From the NCBI GenBank assembly GCA_913058395.1, contig CAJXQI010000002.1:64001-128000 (forward strand): 64,000 nucleotides of DNA, read 5' to 3'. The notes beneath the pieces were generated by a model. The model did no database searches. It was not told the origin of the DNA and saw only the letters and a program-made list of their open reading frames with translations. A program made the position numbers and the translations under genes. Positions 28,890-37,875 of this stretch are shown here, piece after piece (within the stretch, counting starts at the first letter, position 1; every line of letters starts with the position of its first letter). The DNA is from an uncultured Colwellia sp. GTDB lineage: Bacteria > Pseudomonadota > Gammaproteobacteria > Enterobacterales > Alteromonadaceae.

Positions 28890-29567
28890 ATGCCCAACGC
28901 TAGTAACTTAACAGATCACCTTGCCGCGGTTCTTTTTGATTTAGACGGTACATTATTAGATACCGCTGATGATTTAGGCGCCGCGTTAAATTACGTATTG
29001 GCAAAGTACAATAAACCGGTCGTTGCCGCTAAATATTATCGTCCAATAGCTTCAGATGGTGCATTAGGCTTATTAAACTTAGGCTTTGGCGAAGATATTG
29101 CGCAGTATGACTATGAAAGCTTACGCCAACAGTTTCTAGACTATTACGAACAAAATATTGCAGACCATACTTGTCTTTATCCTGGCGTTGCAGAACTTTT
29201 ACAACAGTTAGAAGACAATAATATCCCTTGGGGCATAGTCACCAATAAACCTGAAGGCTTAACCAAAACATTAATGCCGTATTATCCAGAATTTGCAAAC
29301 TGTGCTGTAATGGTCGGTGGTGATACCCTAGTAAAACGTAAACCTGATCCTGAGCCAATATTATACGCTTGTCAGCAAATCAATGTTGATAATCAGCATT
29401 GTTACTATGTCGGTGATGCCCTGCGCGATATTCAAGCAGGTAATAGCGCATTAATGAAAACTTTTGTTGCCAATTGGGACTACATTTTAGCTGATGAAAA
29501 TTGCCAAACTTGGCAAGCAGATCACATTATTAATACACCAACCGATTTACTTGCTTTTATAAAATAA
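28890..29567 (+). CDS. HAD phosphatase, MupP/Gph type
   Basis: A 225-residue HAD-IA phosphatase. Motif I is F-D-L-D-G-T-L-L-D-T (residues 16-25), motif II lies in V-T-N-K-P, motif III Lys in K-R-K-P-D-P-E-P, and motif IV in Y-V-G-D-A-L-R-D-I-Q-A-G. Two activities are plausible: phosphoglycolate phosphatase (Gph) or N-acetylmuramic acid 6-phosphate phosphatase (MupP). The W-G-I-V-T-N-K-P, K-P-D-P-E-P-I-L-Y-A-C and G-D-A-L-R-D-I-Q-A-G segments, together with placement after ubiG, are closer to the MupP pattern I remember from Pseudomonas. The choice remains inference. A 38-bp imperfect palindrome follows the stop. Confidence 0.85.
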   Translation: MPNASNLTDHLAAVLFDLDGTLLDTADDLGAALNYVLAKYNKPVVAAKYYRPIASDGALGLLNLGFGEDIAQYDYESLRQQFLDYYEQNIADHTCLYPGVAELLQQLEDNNIPWGIVTNKPEGLTKTLMPYYPEFANCAVMVGGDTLVKRKPDPEPILYACQQINVDNQHCYYVGDALRDIQAGNSALMKTFVANWDYILADENCQTWQADHIINTPTDLLAFIK

Positions 29568-29576
29568 CCTTTGTTC

Positions 29577-29614
29577 ACTAGTACAACGACTAACCGGTTA
29601 TTCGTTGTGCTAGT
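29577..29614. repeat. 38-bp near-palindrome after the MupP/Gph gene
   Basis: ACTAGTACAACGA (29577-29589) pairs with TCGTTGTGCTAGT (29602-29614), one G-T pair, and the centre TAACCGGTTA is itself a palindrome. It begins 10 nt after the phosphatase stop and lacks a T tract, so it may be a processing or termination signal of an unusual form. Confidence 0.6.
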
Positions 29615-30080
29615 TCTCTACTAGAGTAACTCCTCAATCCGTTTTATTTATGGATAAAAAAGTAATTTTAACTGCCTTGTGCTATATCATTAAGCCTCTG
29701 TTTTATCTCATTACCCCCAACAAACTAAAAATTGTCTGTTGATTATCAATAAACCCTAATTTTACTGTGCTTATTCAACTAAGGATCTAAATGTGATCTT
29801 TAAGCGATGATAAAATAAACACTCGTCAATCACATCGGTCGAGATTTAAACAAAACACATAAGCCATTGAAATTTATTGTTTTATATTTTTATATTACCT
29901 TTAGTAATATAAACCCCAAAAATCAACTTAAAATAATTTAGCCCTAAAAAGAAAATAAAAATAAATGAAAATAAGCGTTGCGTTTTAGAAAAATCAAAAT
30001 TAAAAAGCGCTACTAAGTTAGTTGTTACTAACAGAACTTTACTCTAAAAAAAGCAACTAAAATTCAACACTTTTTATCAC
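29615..30080. other. AT-rich intergenic DNA upstream of nrdA
   Basis: No ORF with a credible start and no recognisable site; very A+T-rich, with several A-tracts between 29920 and 30060. The nrdA control region follows directly. Confidence 0.4.
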
Positions 30081-30193
30081 TTGCATTGTCATGCAAACCT
30101 CACTATCTTGTGGTTAGTTTTTCAAAATCCCCAATATATAGTGCATTTTTCATTCACTGCTTTTTGAATGGTATACGATTTATCTCGTATAAT
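30081..30193 (+). promoter_or_regulatory. nrdA promoter region with paired NrdR boxes
   Basis: Two sites resemble the NrdR box (aCaCwAtATaTwGtGt): CCTCACTATCTTGTGG (30098-30113) and CCCCAATATATAGTGC (30129-30144). They are 31 bp apart start to start, the three-helical-turn spacing typical of NrdR pairs. Two sigma-70 promoters are readable: TTGCAT (30081-30086), 17 nt, TATCTT (30104-30109) inside box 1; and TTGAAT (30164-30169), 18 nt, TATAAT (30188-30193). NrdR represses nrd genes when dATP/ATP is high. The sites were matched to a remembered consensus. Confidence 0.65.
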
Positions 30194-30270
30194 TGCTTCC
30201 TTGAGGGTATTAACAATATAAACACCTATTTTTGGGTGATTAAAACAATAAATAGATTTACAGGTCTTTC

Positions 30271-32544
30271 ATGAATAACAACCTTTTTGTTACAAAACGC
30301 AATGGCTCAAAAGAACCTATCGACTTAGAAAAAATCCATAAAGTAATTGCTTGGGCTGCTGAAGGCCTAGACAATGTTTCGGTATCACAAGTCGAATTAA
30401 AATCCCATATACAGTTTTATGATGGTATTAAAACTGGTGACATTCATGAAACGATTATTAAGTCAGCTGCTGATTTAATTTCGGAAGAAACACCTGATTA
30501 TCAATACTTGTCTGCACGGTTAGCAATATTTCATTTACGTAAAAAAGCGTATGGCCAATTTGAGCCACCTAAGCTATACCCACATGTTGTAAATTTAGTG
30601 GAAGCAGGTAAATATGATCAACATCTATTAACTGATTACACTGCTGAAGAGTTTGAGCAATTAGAAAGCTTTTTAGATCACCGTCGTGATTTAGATTTCA
30701 GCTATGCTGCTGTAAAGCAGTTAGAAGGTAAATACCTAGTACAAAACCGTGTAACCGGTGAAATTTACGAAAGTGCACAGTTTCTTTATATTTTAGTCGC
30801 GGCATGTTTATTCGCGAAATACCCGAAAGAAACACGTTTAGATTATGTAAAAGGCTTTTACAACGCCATTTCTACTTTTAAACTTTCTCTGCCAACACCA
30901 ATTATGGCCGGTGTACGTACTCCAACACGTCAATTCTCTTCTTGTGTGTTAATTGAATGTGGCGATAGCTTAGATTCAATTAACGCCACATCAAGCTCAA
31001 TTGTTAAGTATGTTTCTCAACGTGCTGGTATTGGTATCAATGCAGGTCGCATTCGTGCATTGGGTAGTACAATTCGAAATGGTGAAGCATTCCATACCGG
31101 TTGTATTCCATTTTATAAATTATTTCAAACTGCCGTTAAAAGTTGTTCGCAAGGTGGTGTTCGAGGTGGTGCAGCTACCCTATTCTACCCACTTTGGCAC
31201 TTAGAAGTTGAAAGCTTACTGGTACTTAAAAATAACCGTGGTGTTGAAGAAAACCGCGTTCGCCATTTAGATTACGGTGTACAATTTAACAAACTAATGT
31301 ACCAACGCTTAATCAAAGGTCAATCAATCACTTTGTTTAGCCCAAGTGATGTACCTGGTTTGTACGATGCTTTCTTTGAAGATCAAGACAAGTTTGAAGA
31401 GCTTTACGTAAAATACGAAGCAGATGATTCAATTCGTAAAAAGCGCATTAAAGCCATTGAATTATTTACTTTGTTTGCTCAAGAACGCGCAAGTACAGGT
31501 CGTATTTATTTACAAAACGTTGATCATTGTAATACCCATTCTCCGTTTGAACCAACAGTTGCACCAATTCGTCAAAGTAACTTATGTTTGGAAATTGCTC
31601 TGCCAACTAAACCAATGGAAGATGTCAATGATCCTAACGGAGAAATTGCCTTATGTACTCTGTCAGCCTTTAACCTAGGTGCGATTGAGAACCTTGAAGA
31701 ACTTGACGGTTTAGCTGATTTAGCAGTACGCGCACTAGATAGCTTATTAGATTATCAAGATTACCCAGTTCCTGCTGCGTATACCGCAACCATGGGCCGT
31801 CGTACGTTAGGTATAGGTGTTATTAACTACGCGTACTACTTAGCAAAAAATGGTGTTTTCTATTCAAATGGTAGTGCCAACAACTTAACACATAGAACGT
31901 TTGAAGCGATTCAATTCTACTTGTTAAAAGCGTCAAACCAATTAGCTATTGAGCAAGGTGCTTGTCCTAAGTTTAACGAGACGCGTTTATCTCAAGGCAT
32001 TTTACCTATCGATACTTACAAGAAAGAAATCGATAATATTACTGGTGAAGCGCTACATTTAGATTGGGAATCATTACGCGCTAGTATTAAAGAGCACGGT
32101 GTTAGAAACTCAACCGTATCAGCATTAATGCCGTCAGAAACGTCATCGCAAATTTCTAATGCAACAAATGGCATTGAGCCACCTCGTGGTTTGATCAGCA
32201 TTAAAGCAAGTAAAGATGGTGTGCTAAAGCAAGTAGTGCCTGAATATCAACGCTTAAAAGATAACTATGAATTACTGTGGAATATCCCAAGTAATGAAGG
32301 TTATTTAGAGTTAGTCGGTATAATGCAGAAGTTTATTGACCAAACCATTTCAGCCAATACTAACTACGACCCTGCTCGTTTTGAAGGTGGAAAAGTGCCT
32401 ATCAAACAAGTATTAAAAGATATTTTAACGGCATACAAACTAGGTGTTAAAACCATGTATTACCACAATACTCGTGATGGTGCAGCGGATAGCCAAGTTG
32501 AAATTGAAGATGATAGTTGTGCAGGCGGCGCTTGTAAGATTTAA
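30271..32544 (+). CDS. nrdA: Ribonucleoside-diphosphate reductase class Ia, alpha subunit
   Basis: A 757-residue large subunit, close to E. coli NrdA (761). It has an N-terminal ATP-cone (residues about 3-95), the first active-site Cys in R-Q-F-S-S-C-V-L-I, the radical Cys in S-N-L-C-L-E-I, the third in I-A-L-C-T-L-S-A-F-N-L, and the C-terminal thioredoxin-facing pair in C-A-G-G-A-C-K-I. It reduces ribonucleoside diphosphates for DNA synthesis using the tyrosyl radical of NrdB. It is followed by a terminator-like hairpin, then nrdB and yfaE. Control is by NrdR as judged from the upstream boxes. Confidence 0.97.
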   Translation: MNNNLFVTKRNGSKEPIDLEKIHKVIAWAAEGLDNVSVSQVELKSHIQFYDGIKTGDIHETIIKSAADLISEETPDYQYLSARLAIFHLRKKAYGQFEPPKLYPHVVNLVEAGKYDQHLLTDYTAEEFEQLESFLDHRRDLDFSYAAVKQLEGKYLVQNRVTGEIYESAQFLYILVAACLFAKYPKETRLDYVKGFYNAISTFKLSLPTPIMAGVRTPTRQFSSCVLIECGDSLDSINATSSSIVKYVSQRAGIGINAGRIRALGSTIRNGEAFHTGCIPFYKLFQTAVKSCSQGGVRGGAATLFYPLWHLEVESLLVLKNNRGVEENRVRHLDYGVQFNKLMYQRLIKGQSITLFSPSDVPGLYDAFFEDQDKFEELYVKYEADDSIRKKRIKAIELFTLFAQERASTGRIYLQNVDHCNTHSPFEPTVAPIRQSNLCLEIALPTKPMEDVNDPNGEIALCTLSAFNLGAIENLEELDGLADLAVRALDSLLDYQDYPVPAAYTATMGRRTLGIGVINYAYYLAKNGVFYSNGSANNLTHRTFEAIQFYLLKASNQLAIEQGACPKFNETRLSQGILPIDTYKKEIDNITGEALHLDWESLRASIKEHGVRNSTVSALMPSETSSQISNATNGIEPPRGLISIKASKDGVLKQVVPEYQRLKDNYELLWNIPSNEGYLELVGIMQKFIDQTISANTNYDPARFEGGKVPIKQVLKDILTAYKLGVKTMYYHNTRDGAADSQVEIEDDSCAGGACKI

Positions 32545-32551
32545 CATCTAC

Positions 32552-32583
32552 AAAGAGGAAAACACTAGTTTTCCTCTTTTTTT
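32552..32583 (+). terminator. Terminator-like hairpin between nrdA and nrdB
   Basis: AAAGAGGAAAAC (32552-32563) and GTTTTCCTCTTT (32568-32579) form 12 bp around ACTA, followed by TTTT; the T-run covers 32577-32583. It sits 8 nt after the nrdA stop, inside the expected nrdA-nrdB operon. Confidence 0.85.
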
Positions 32584-32680
32584 GCAACGAAATACAAAAC
32601 TAACAACTCATAATAATTAGATTAATAACCACTAATGTGACGAAATATTGCGATTAGCGCAGTATTTCCAGGAGATATAA

Positions 32681-33811
32681 ATGTCGTACACTACGTTTAA
32701 CCAAACACCTAACAACGCTTTGTTAGAGCCAATGTTTTTGGGGAACAGTGTTAATGTTGCGCGATACGATCAACAGCGTTTTGTTGCTTTTGAGAAATTA
32801 ATTGAAAAGCAATTATCGTTTTTTTGGCGTCCAGAAGAAATTGATGTTTCAAAAGATCGTGCTGACTGGCAGAGCTTAACCGCGTCTGAAAAGCATATTT
32901 TCATTTCTAATTTGAAATATCAAACGCTACTCGATTCAATGGCAGCACGTTCTGTTAACGCAGTATTACTACCATTAGTATCACTACCTGAAGTTGAAAC
33001 TTGGGTGGAAACTTGGGCATTTAGTGAAACCATTCATTCACGCTCTTACACCCACATTTTACGTAACCTATTTACCGACCCAAGTGAAGTGTTTGACGAC
33101 ATCATGGTTAACCCAGCGATATTAAAACGTGCTTCAAGCATCGCTAAATACTTTGACGCCGTAATTATCACAACGCAGTTATTACAATCACAAGGCGCGG
33201 GTAGCTACGAAGTTGATGGTAAAACCATTGAAGTGAGCGAACGTAAATTAAAAGAACGTTTATTCTTAGCGATATGTTCAGTAAATGCTTTAGAAGCCAT
33301 TCGTTTTTACGTAAGTTTTGCCTGTTCATTTGCCTTTGCAGAACGTGAATTACTGGAAGGTAATGCAAAAATCATCAAGCTAATTGCACGTGATGAAGCC
33401 CTACACTTAACCGGTACTCAGCATATATTAAATAACTGGATGTCAGGTAAAGACGACCCTGAAATGCAAGAAATTGCCACAGAATTACGTGAAGAAGGCA
33501 AGCAAATCTTCATGGACGTGGTTGAGCAAGAAAAAGAATGGGCAGATTACTTATTTAAAGACGGTTCAATGATCGGCCTTAATGCTGCAATCTTAAAACA
33601 ATACATTGAATACACCAGTAATCAACGTATGGCAGCAATCGGGTTCGACGCACCGTTTGATATTAAAAGTAACCCATTACCTTGGATGAATGCTTATTTA
33701 GTTAGTGACAATGTTCAAGTAGCGCCACAAGAAACTGAAATCTCAAGCTACCTTGTTGGCCAAGTAGATTCATCAGTATCAAGTGATGACTTTGACGATT
33801 TCGATTTATAA
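32681..33811 (+). CDS. nrdB: Ribonucleoside-diphosphate reductase class Ia, beta subunit
   Basis: A 376-residue di-iron tyrosyl-radical subunit, matching E. coli NrdB (376). The radical tyrosine lies in [13 protein letters not shown], with iron ligands Glu and His in that helix, and in [10 protein letters not shown] (Glu, His). The C-terminal tail ends D-D-F-D-D-F-D-L, the peptide that docks on NrdA. It has AGGAGAT before its ATG. It is separated from nrdA by 136 nt with a hairpin and followed 66 nt later by its ferredoxin partner gene. Confidence 0.97.
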   Translation: MSYTTFNQTPNNALLEPMFLGNSVNVARYDQQRFVAFEKLIEKQLSFFWRPEEIDVSKDRADWQSLTASEKHIFISNLKYQTLLDSMAARSVNAVLLPLVSLPEVETWVETWAFSETIHSRSYTHILRNLFTDPSEVFDDIMVNPAILKRASSIAKYFDAVIITTQLLQSQGAGSYEVDGKTIEVSERKLKERLFLAICSVNALEAIRFYVSFACSFAFAERELLEGNAKIIKLIARDEALHLTGTQHILNNWMSGKDDPEMQEIATELREEGKQIFMDVVEQEKEWADYLFKDGSMIGLNAAILKQYIEYTSNQRMAAIGFDAPFDIKSNPLPWMNAYLVSDNVQVAPQETEISSYLVGQVDSSVSSDDFDDFDL

Positions 33812-33877
33812 TCGTTTATTAGTTGTATCAAAAGTATGATTATTATTAGCCTATCTACATTTATCGGATAATTTATT

Positions 33878-34195
33878 ATGTCGAAAAAAGTAGATAGTGC
33901 TAATGAAACAACACCAGATTTAGCCAAGAAAGAAAAACCCGCCATTAAAATCTCTATTGCCAATCAAGAAATTATCTACTTAGATTCTCACCGTAACTTA
34001 TTAGAGTGTTTGGAATCATCAAATGTAGAAGTACACTACCACTGCCGTGATGGTTACTGTGGTGCTTGCCGTGTTACGCTAAAAAGTGGAAAAATAAACT
34101 ACCCACAAGGTGAGCCATTAGCGTTTATTGGTGATGGTGAAATTCTGCCTTGCTGTTGTATTCCCAATAGCGACATTACCATCGAGGTTGAATAA
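33878..34195 (+). CDS. yfaE: 2Fe-2S ferredoxin YfaE (NrdB cofactor maintenance)
   Basis: A 105-residue plant-type [2Fe-2S] ferredoxin with the cluster motif C-R-D-G-Y-C-G-A-C (Cys x4 Cys x2 Cys) and a fourth Cys in the L-P-C-C-C-I-P segment. In E. coli YfaE supplies electrons to assemble and repair the NrdB di-iron tyrosyl radical, and the gene order nrdA-nrdB-yfaE is kept here. The first 20 or so residues are a Lys/Glu-rich extension absent from the E. coli protein. The start at 33878 is the only in-frame ATG before the fold. Confidence 0.92.
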   Translation: MSKKVDSANETTPDLAKKEKPAIKISIANQEIIYLDSHRNLLECLESSNVEVHYHCRDGYCGACRVTLKSGKINYPQGEPLAFIGDGEILPCCCIPNSDITIEVE

Positions 34196-34260
34196 AGCGC
34201 AATAAAAGCGTTAGCAACGAGTAAATAAAGCTCAAATTTAAAAATAAAATTACAGCTAGC

Positions 34261-35016
34261 TTAATTTAGTCGACTCCATTTGTTGATGATGCTTTCCAAC
34301 TCACCTGATTTTTTTAATTCACCAATAGCATTATCGATTTTTTCTACTACCTCAGGAGTAACTGATTTATTACTCAACATAATATGAATATCTGATTGAT
34401 AAATACTTAATGAATGTTGTTCAAATTCGCCATTCATTTGGTATTTGCTAGAAAACGCTTTAATTGTTGCAGGATCAACTAAAAAGCCATCAATATGTCC
34501 TTTTAATAGTAAAGTAACATTTTCTTCAATATCTACGACTTCTAAAATATGTTCTTGAAATTCAGTCGTTTTCATTAACTCTTTATATTCATCACCGTAA
34601 TAATAACCACTTTCAATTCCAATCATAAAGTTACTGTTGCTTATGTCTGCTAATTTAGCTATTTGCATTGTATTTGCTTTACCTTTTCTAACATACAGTT
34701 TAATTGTTTCTTTTCGATATGGTTGAGTGAAATCGGCGTAACGCTGACGCTCTTCGCTTAAAGATGCGCCCATAGCAACATCCATTTCACCGGTTTTGAT
34801 GTAATGTAAATGACGTTTCCACGGTAATTCGGTGTATTGTGAGGAGTAGCCAGCCTTGGCGAGTATGGCGTTAAATATTTCAAAATCTAAGCCGAGTAAT
34901 TCTTGTTGACTATTACGGTATTGATAGGGATACCAAAGCTCCCAACCAACATGTAATTCTTTAGCGTAACTGTTGAAGTTTGCCATTAAGCAAAAGACGA
35001 TAAGGATATTTCTCAT
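34261..35016 (-). CDS. Periplasmic solute-binding protein, amino-acid type (SBP_bac_3)
   Basis: A 251-residue exported protein: signal peptide at residues 1-18 ending N-S-Y-A, then a family 3 solute-binding fold with L-H-V-G-W-E-L-W-Y-P-Y-Q-Y, L-G-L-D-F-E-I-F-N-A-I and M-D-V-A-M-G-A-S-L-S. No ABC permease or ATPase gene is nearby. Such orphan proteins are common in Alteromonadales and may feed a distant transporter or a sensor. The ligand is unknown. It is the last of the minus-strand block and convergent with yfaE. Confidence 0.85.
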   Translation of the reverse strand: MRNILIVFCLMANFNSYAKELHVGWELWYPYQYRNSQQELLGLDFEIFNAILAKAGYSSQYTELPWKRHLHYIKTGEMDVAMGASLSEERQRYADFTQPYRKETIKLYVRKGKANTMQIAKLADISNSNFMIGIESGYYYGDEYKELMKTTEFQEHILEVVDIEENVTLLLKGHIDGFLVDPATIKAFSSKYQMNGEFEQHSLSIYQSDIHIMLSNKSVTPEVVEKIDNAIGELKKSGELESIINKWSRLN

Positions 35017-35054
35017 TTACTACCTATAACCGCCTTTGCAAATTTATGTAATTT

Positions 35055-35885
35055 TTATTTCAAAGGCTTTAATTTTAATACTAACGCAGGGTCTAATCTC
35101 ATATTAAACCAATTTATACGCCAATCTAAGTGTGGGCCTGTCGCTCTGCCACTTGAACCAACCGCTGCAACCAATTGTCCCTTGGTTACTTTATCACCAA
35201 CTTTGACATAAGAATTGCTCAAATGCAAAAATGTTGAGCTAACACCATGACCATGGTCGATGATCATGGTGCCACCGGAATAAAACATATCAGGTACATA
35301 CATAAGTACTGTGCCATCGGCTGGTGCTTTAACAGGGTCACCTTTTTTACCGGCATAATCCAAACCGTAATGTGGTCGTTTAGGCACACCGTTGTAATAA
35401 CGCTGGCTACCATATACACCGGTAATTGTGCCTTCAATAGGCGCAATAAAACCTTGAGAAAAAGCAGTTAAGTCACTATCAACTTTTCGTGCGGCAGATA
35501 TTTTTTTATTATCTTCCCCCGCACGAACATTGGCTTTTTTGTTAGGGTTCATTATTTTCTTAGCGATGCCCTCCACTTTCTGAATATTATATTCACGTTT
35601 AAGTGGTTTCAAAATACGCTTTTCAATAGCACCGTTAGGACTAATGATCACAAGTTCACTATTATTCTTTTCATCTCGGCTAAAACCTAGCGCATAATCA
35701 CCCGTGCTAGATACCTTGATGGCTTTTCCATTGAGTGAAACTTTATTTGTCGGTGATGTTTTACCTACAATTAACGCACCTTGAAAAAACTGCTCAGTGA
35801 GTTGCTCTTGTGCAGCCAAAGGCTGCAACATTAATAAAGAGGCAAGCAAAGAGCCTTTAAATAATAATGAAAACTTTCTAACCAT
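35055..35885 (-). CDS. M23-family (LytM-like) peptidoglycan endopeptidase homologue
   Basis: A 276-residue exported protein. The start at 35883-35885 has AGGAG 9 nt upstream and gives a signal peptide (residues 1-25, ending P-L-A-A-Q). An earlier in-frame start would only add residues overlapping the upstream gene. An N-terminal domain of about 110 residues precedes the M23 fold, with H-Y-G-L-D (172-176) and G-P-H-L-D-W (250-255). In classical M23 enzymes the second motif is H-x-H; here the zinc-binding second His is Asp254. It may be a subfamily with altered metal binding or a non-catalytic regulator. It overlaps the upstream PTPS gene by 8 nt. Confidence 0.88.
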   Translation of the reverse strand: MVRKFSLLFKGSLLASLLMLQPLAAQEQLTEQFFQGALIVGKTSPTNKVSLNGKAIKVSSTGDYALGFSRDEKNNSELVIISPNGAIEKRILKPLKREYNIQKVEGIAKKIMNPNKKANVRAGEDNKKISAARKVDSDLTAFSQGFIAPIEGTITGVYGSQRYYNGVPKRPHYGLDYAGKKGDPVKAPADGTVLMYVPDMFYSGGTMIIDHGHGVSSTFLHLSNSYVKVGDKVTKGQLVAAVGSSGRATGPHLDWRINWFNMRLDPALVLKLKPLK

Positions 35886-36759
35886 TAGCAATAGCTCCTT
35901 TTGCAACACCTTCAAATGCAACGACTTTAAATTCATCGTTTGGTGCCTGTTTTTTAAGTTGGCGCACAATAAAGTCTGCAAGTAATTCAACTGTAGAATC
36001 ACAATCAACTACATCTAAAATTTTACCTGGCACGGCAATATCGAATCGTCCTTGTGGAGCAAAATAAGAAAATAATTGATGATCGATTGTCAAATTAGCT
36101 TTAGCTTCACTTGAAAGCTCAATATCAGTAAGTGCAATGCGATCAGCTTCACTAGCTAAATAAATATCTTGCCAGCGTAAGCTCCAAACTTCTTCTAGTG
36201 CTGCCGAGCGTTGACCATTTTTGTAGATATGAATTTTTGAGCGGTGGCCATGAGCAATACGTTGGCAATTGCCATCATGAAGTTTTAAGCCATGAGTGTA
36301 ATGATAATAAGCACCATCTATTTTTTCAGGACGTAAGTTTAACGTTAGGCCTTGAACATTTTTCGGTAATTCGGCAAGTATGATTGTTGTAAGATGCGTA
36401 GTGACTGAAGCAATATCTATCTGTTTGGCGTCAATTTTAGCGAAAGCACTAAGTGGTGATTGCAAAAAGTAATCACCTTGCTTAGAGCTAAAGTTTACAT
36501 ATTCGTGTCCTTCACGTACATCTGAGTCAGCTACGTTCACCGATCCGTCTTGCATAGGTAGTAACAGTTTATGATCAACAGCTTCGTCAATAATGGCTTT
36601 AATTTGCTTTTTAACAACAGCAAAATCAAGCACCATGCTCATTTCATTCAGACTACCGTCGAGTAACACGTCTACTATCCAGCTTTCACCTACAATGCCT
36701 CGGGCCGGACAACAGTATGAAAAATCGATAACAGTTAAATCATTTACAAATAATTGCAT
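35878..36759 (-). CDS. Two-domain 6-pyruvoyl-tetrahydropterin synthase (QueD)-fold protein
   Basis: A 293-residue protein with two PTPS-like halves. The N-terminal half has M-V-L-D-F (residues 42-46) and V-D-H-K-L-L (61-66), as in QueD, but at the zinc site it has G-E-S (24-26) instead of H-G-H. The C-terminal half carries a full-looking site: His156, Cys165 as candidate nucleophile, and H-G-H at 170-172, with an S-T-V-E-L-L-A-D helix near residue 255. QueD makes 6-carboxytetrahydropterin for queuosine; queE and queC are 17 kb away, but this protein is about twice the QueD length. Its exact reaction is not known to me. It is downstream of pyrC and overlaps the M23 gene. Confidence 0.78.
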   Translation of the reverse strand: MQLFVNDLTVIDFSYCCPARGIVGESWIVDVLLDGSLNEMSMVLDFAVVKKQIKAIIDEAVDHKLLLPMQDGSVNVADSDVREGHEYVNFSSKQGDYFLQSPLSAFAKIDAKQIDIASVTTHLTTIILAELPKNVQGLTLNLRPEKIDGAYYHYTHGLKLHDGNCQRIAHGHRSKIHIYKNGQRSAALEEVWSLRWQDIYLASEADRIALTDIELSSEAKANLTIDHQLFSYFAPQGRFDIAVPGKILDVVDCDSTVELLADFIVRQLKKQAPNDEFKVVAFEGVAKGAIANG

Positions 36760-36771
36760 TAAACCTTCCTA

Positions 36772-37800
36772 CTACTTTACTTGCCAAGCAATACTTTCGC
36801 TTGCTCGAATAGGTACAACTTCATCTTCACCAAAAGCCATCGTCGCTGGCACTGACCATTCCTCTTTTACTAAGGTTATTTTATCGCTGTTAGCCGGTAA
36901 GTTATAAAATTTAGGGCCATTTAAGCTGGCAAAGGCTTCAAGTTTATCAAGCGCACCTGCTGCTTCAAATGCTTCAGCATAAAGCTCAATTGCGGCATGT
37001 GCCGTATACGAACCTGCACAACCACACGCAGATTCTTTTGCATGTTGTGGATGTGGAGCAGAATCAGTGCCTAAAAAGAATTTTTCACTGCCACTGGTAG
37101 CCGCTTCAATAAGCGCATGCTGATGAATGTTGCGCTTTAAGATAGGTAAGCAGAAGTAATGTGGGCGAATACCGCCAACCAACATATGATTGCGGTTAAA
37201 TAATAAGTGATGAACAGTAATTGTTGCCGCAACGTTATCACCCGCTTCTTTAACAAAGTCTACCGCATTTTTCGTGGTGATATGTTCTAAAACAATTTTT
37301 AATGTTGAATACTTTGCAACTAACGGACGTAAAATAGTATCAATAAACACGGCTTCACGATCAAAAATGTCGATATCGTGATCGGTTACTTCACCGTGTA
37401 TCAACAACGGCATATTTTCTTCTTCCATTGCCGCTAGCACTGACGCGATATTATCAACGCTAGTAACACCTGAAGATGAATTAGTTGTTGCACCGGCAGG
37501 ATAAAGCTTAGCGGCATAAACGATACCAGACGCTTTTGCGGCTTTAATATCTTCTGCTGTGGTTTGGTCAGTCAAATACAAAACCATTAACGGTTGAAAT
37601 TGTTTGCTTGGGCTCACAGCCATAATACGTTGATGGTACTCACGAGCTAATTCAGCGTTCGTCACTGGCGGTACAAGGTTTGGCATAACAATAGCGCGGG
37701 CAAAGTAACGACTAATATCAGGTACTGTCGTATTTAAAGCAGCACCATCGCGTAAATGTACATGCCAGTCGTCTGGGCGAGTAATTGTTAATGTTGTCAT
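36772..37800 (-). CDS. pyrC: Dihydroorotase, homodimeric class
   Basis: A 342-residue Zn amidohydrolase closing carbamoyl aspartate to dihydroorotate in pyrimidine synthesis. It shows [11 protein letters not shown] (metal His16/His18 region), the carboxylated Lys in [17 protein letters not shown] as further metal ligand, and G-T-D-S-A-P-H with the catalytic Asp. It closely matches E. coli PyrC (348). It is the first of three minus-strand genes with short gaps (12 nt to the PTPS-fold gene), a likely transcription unit. Confidence 0.95.
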   Translation of the reverse strand: MTTLTITRPDDWHVHLRDGAALNTTVPDISRYFARAIVMPNLVPPVTNAELAREYHQRIMAVSPSKQFQPLMVLYLTDQTTAEDIKAAKASGIVYAAKLYPAGATTNSSSGVTSVDNIASVLAAMEEENMPLLIHGEVTDHDIDIFDREAVFIDTILRPLVAKYSTLKIVLEHITTKNAVDFVKEAGDNVAATITVHHLLFNRNHMLVGGIRPHYFCLPILKRNIHQHALIEAATSGSEKFFLGTDSAPHPQHAKESACGCAGSYTAHAAIELYAEAFEAAGALDKLEAFASLNGPKFYNLPANSDKITLVKEEWSVPATMAFGEDEVVPIRASESIAWQVK

Positions 37801-37875
37801 TATTCTTCCTAGTTAAATCTATTCATTTTCTATTACCCGTATGGGCAACATGCTTATTATGTAAATTTCTACCGC

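Noticed and set aside
30081-30096. TTGCAT-N4-ATGCAA palindrome near nrdA as a separate operator
   Set aside because: It coincides with the -35 of the first nrdA promoter and I know no regulator with this site, so it is not listed separately.
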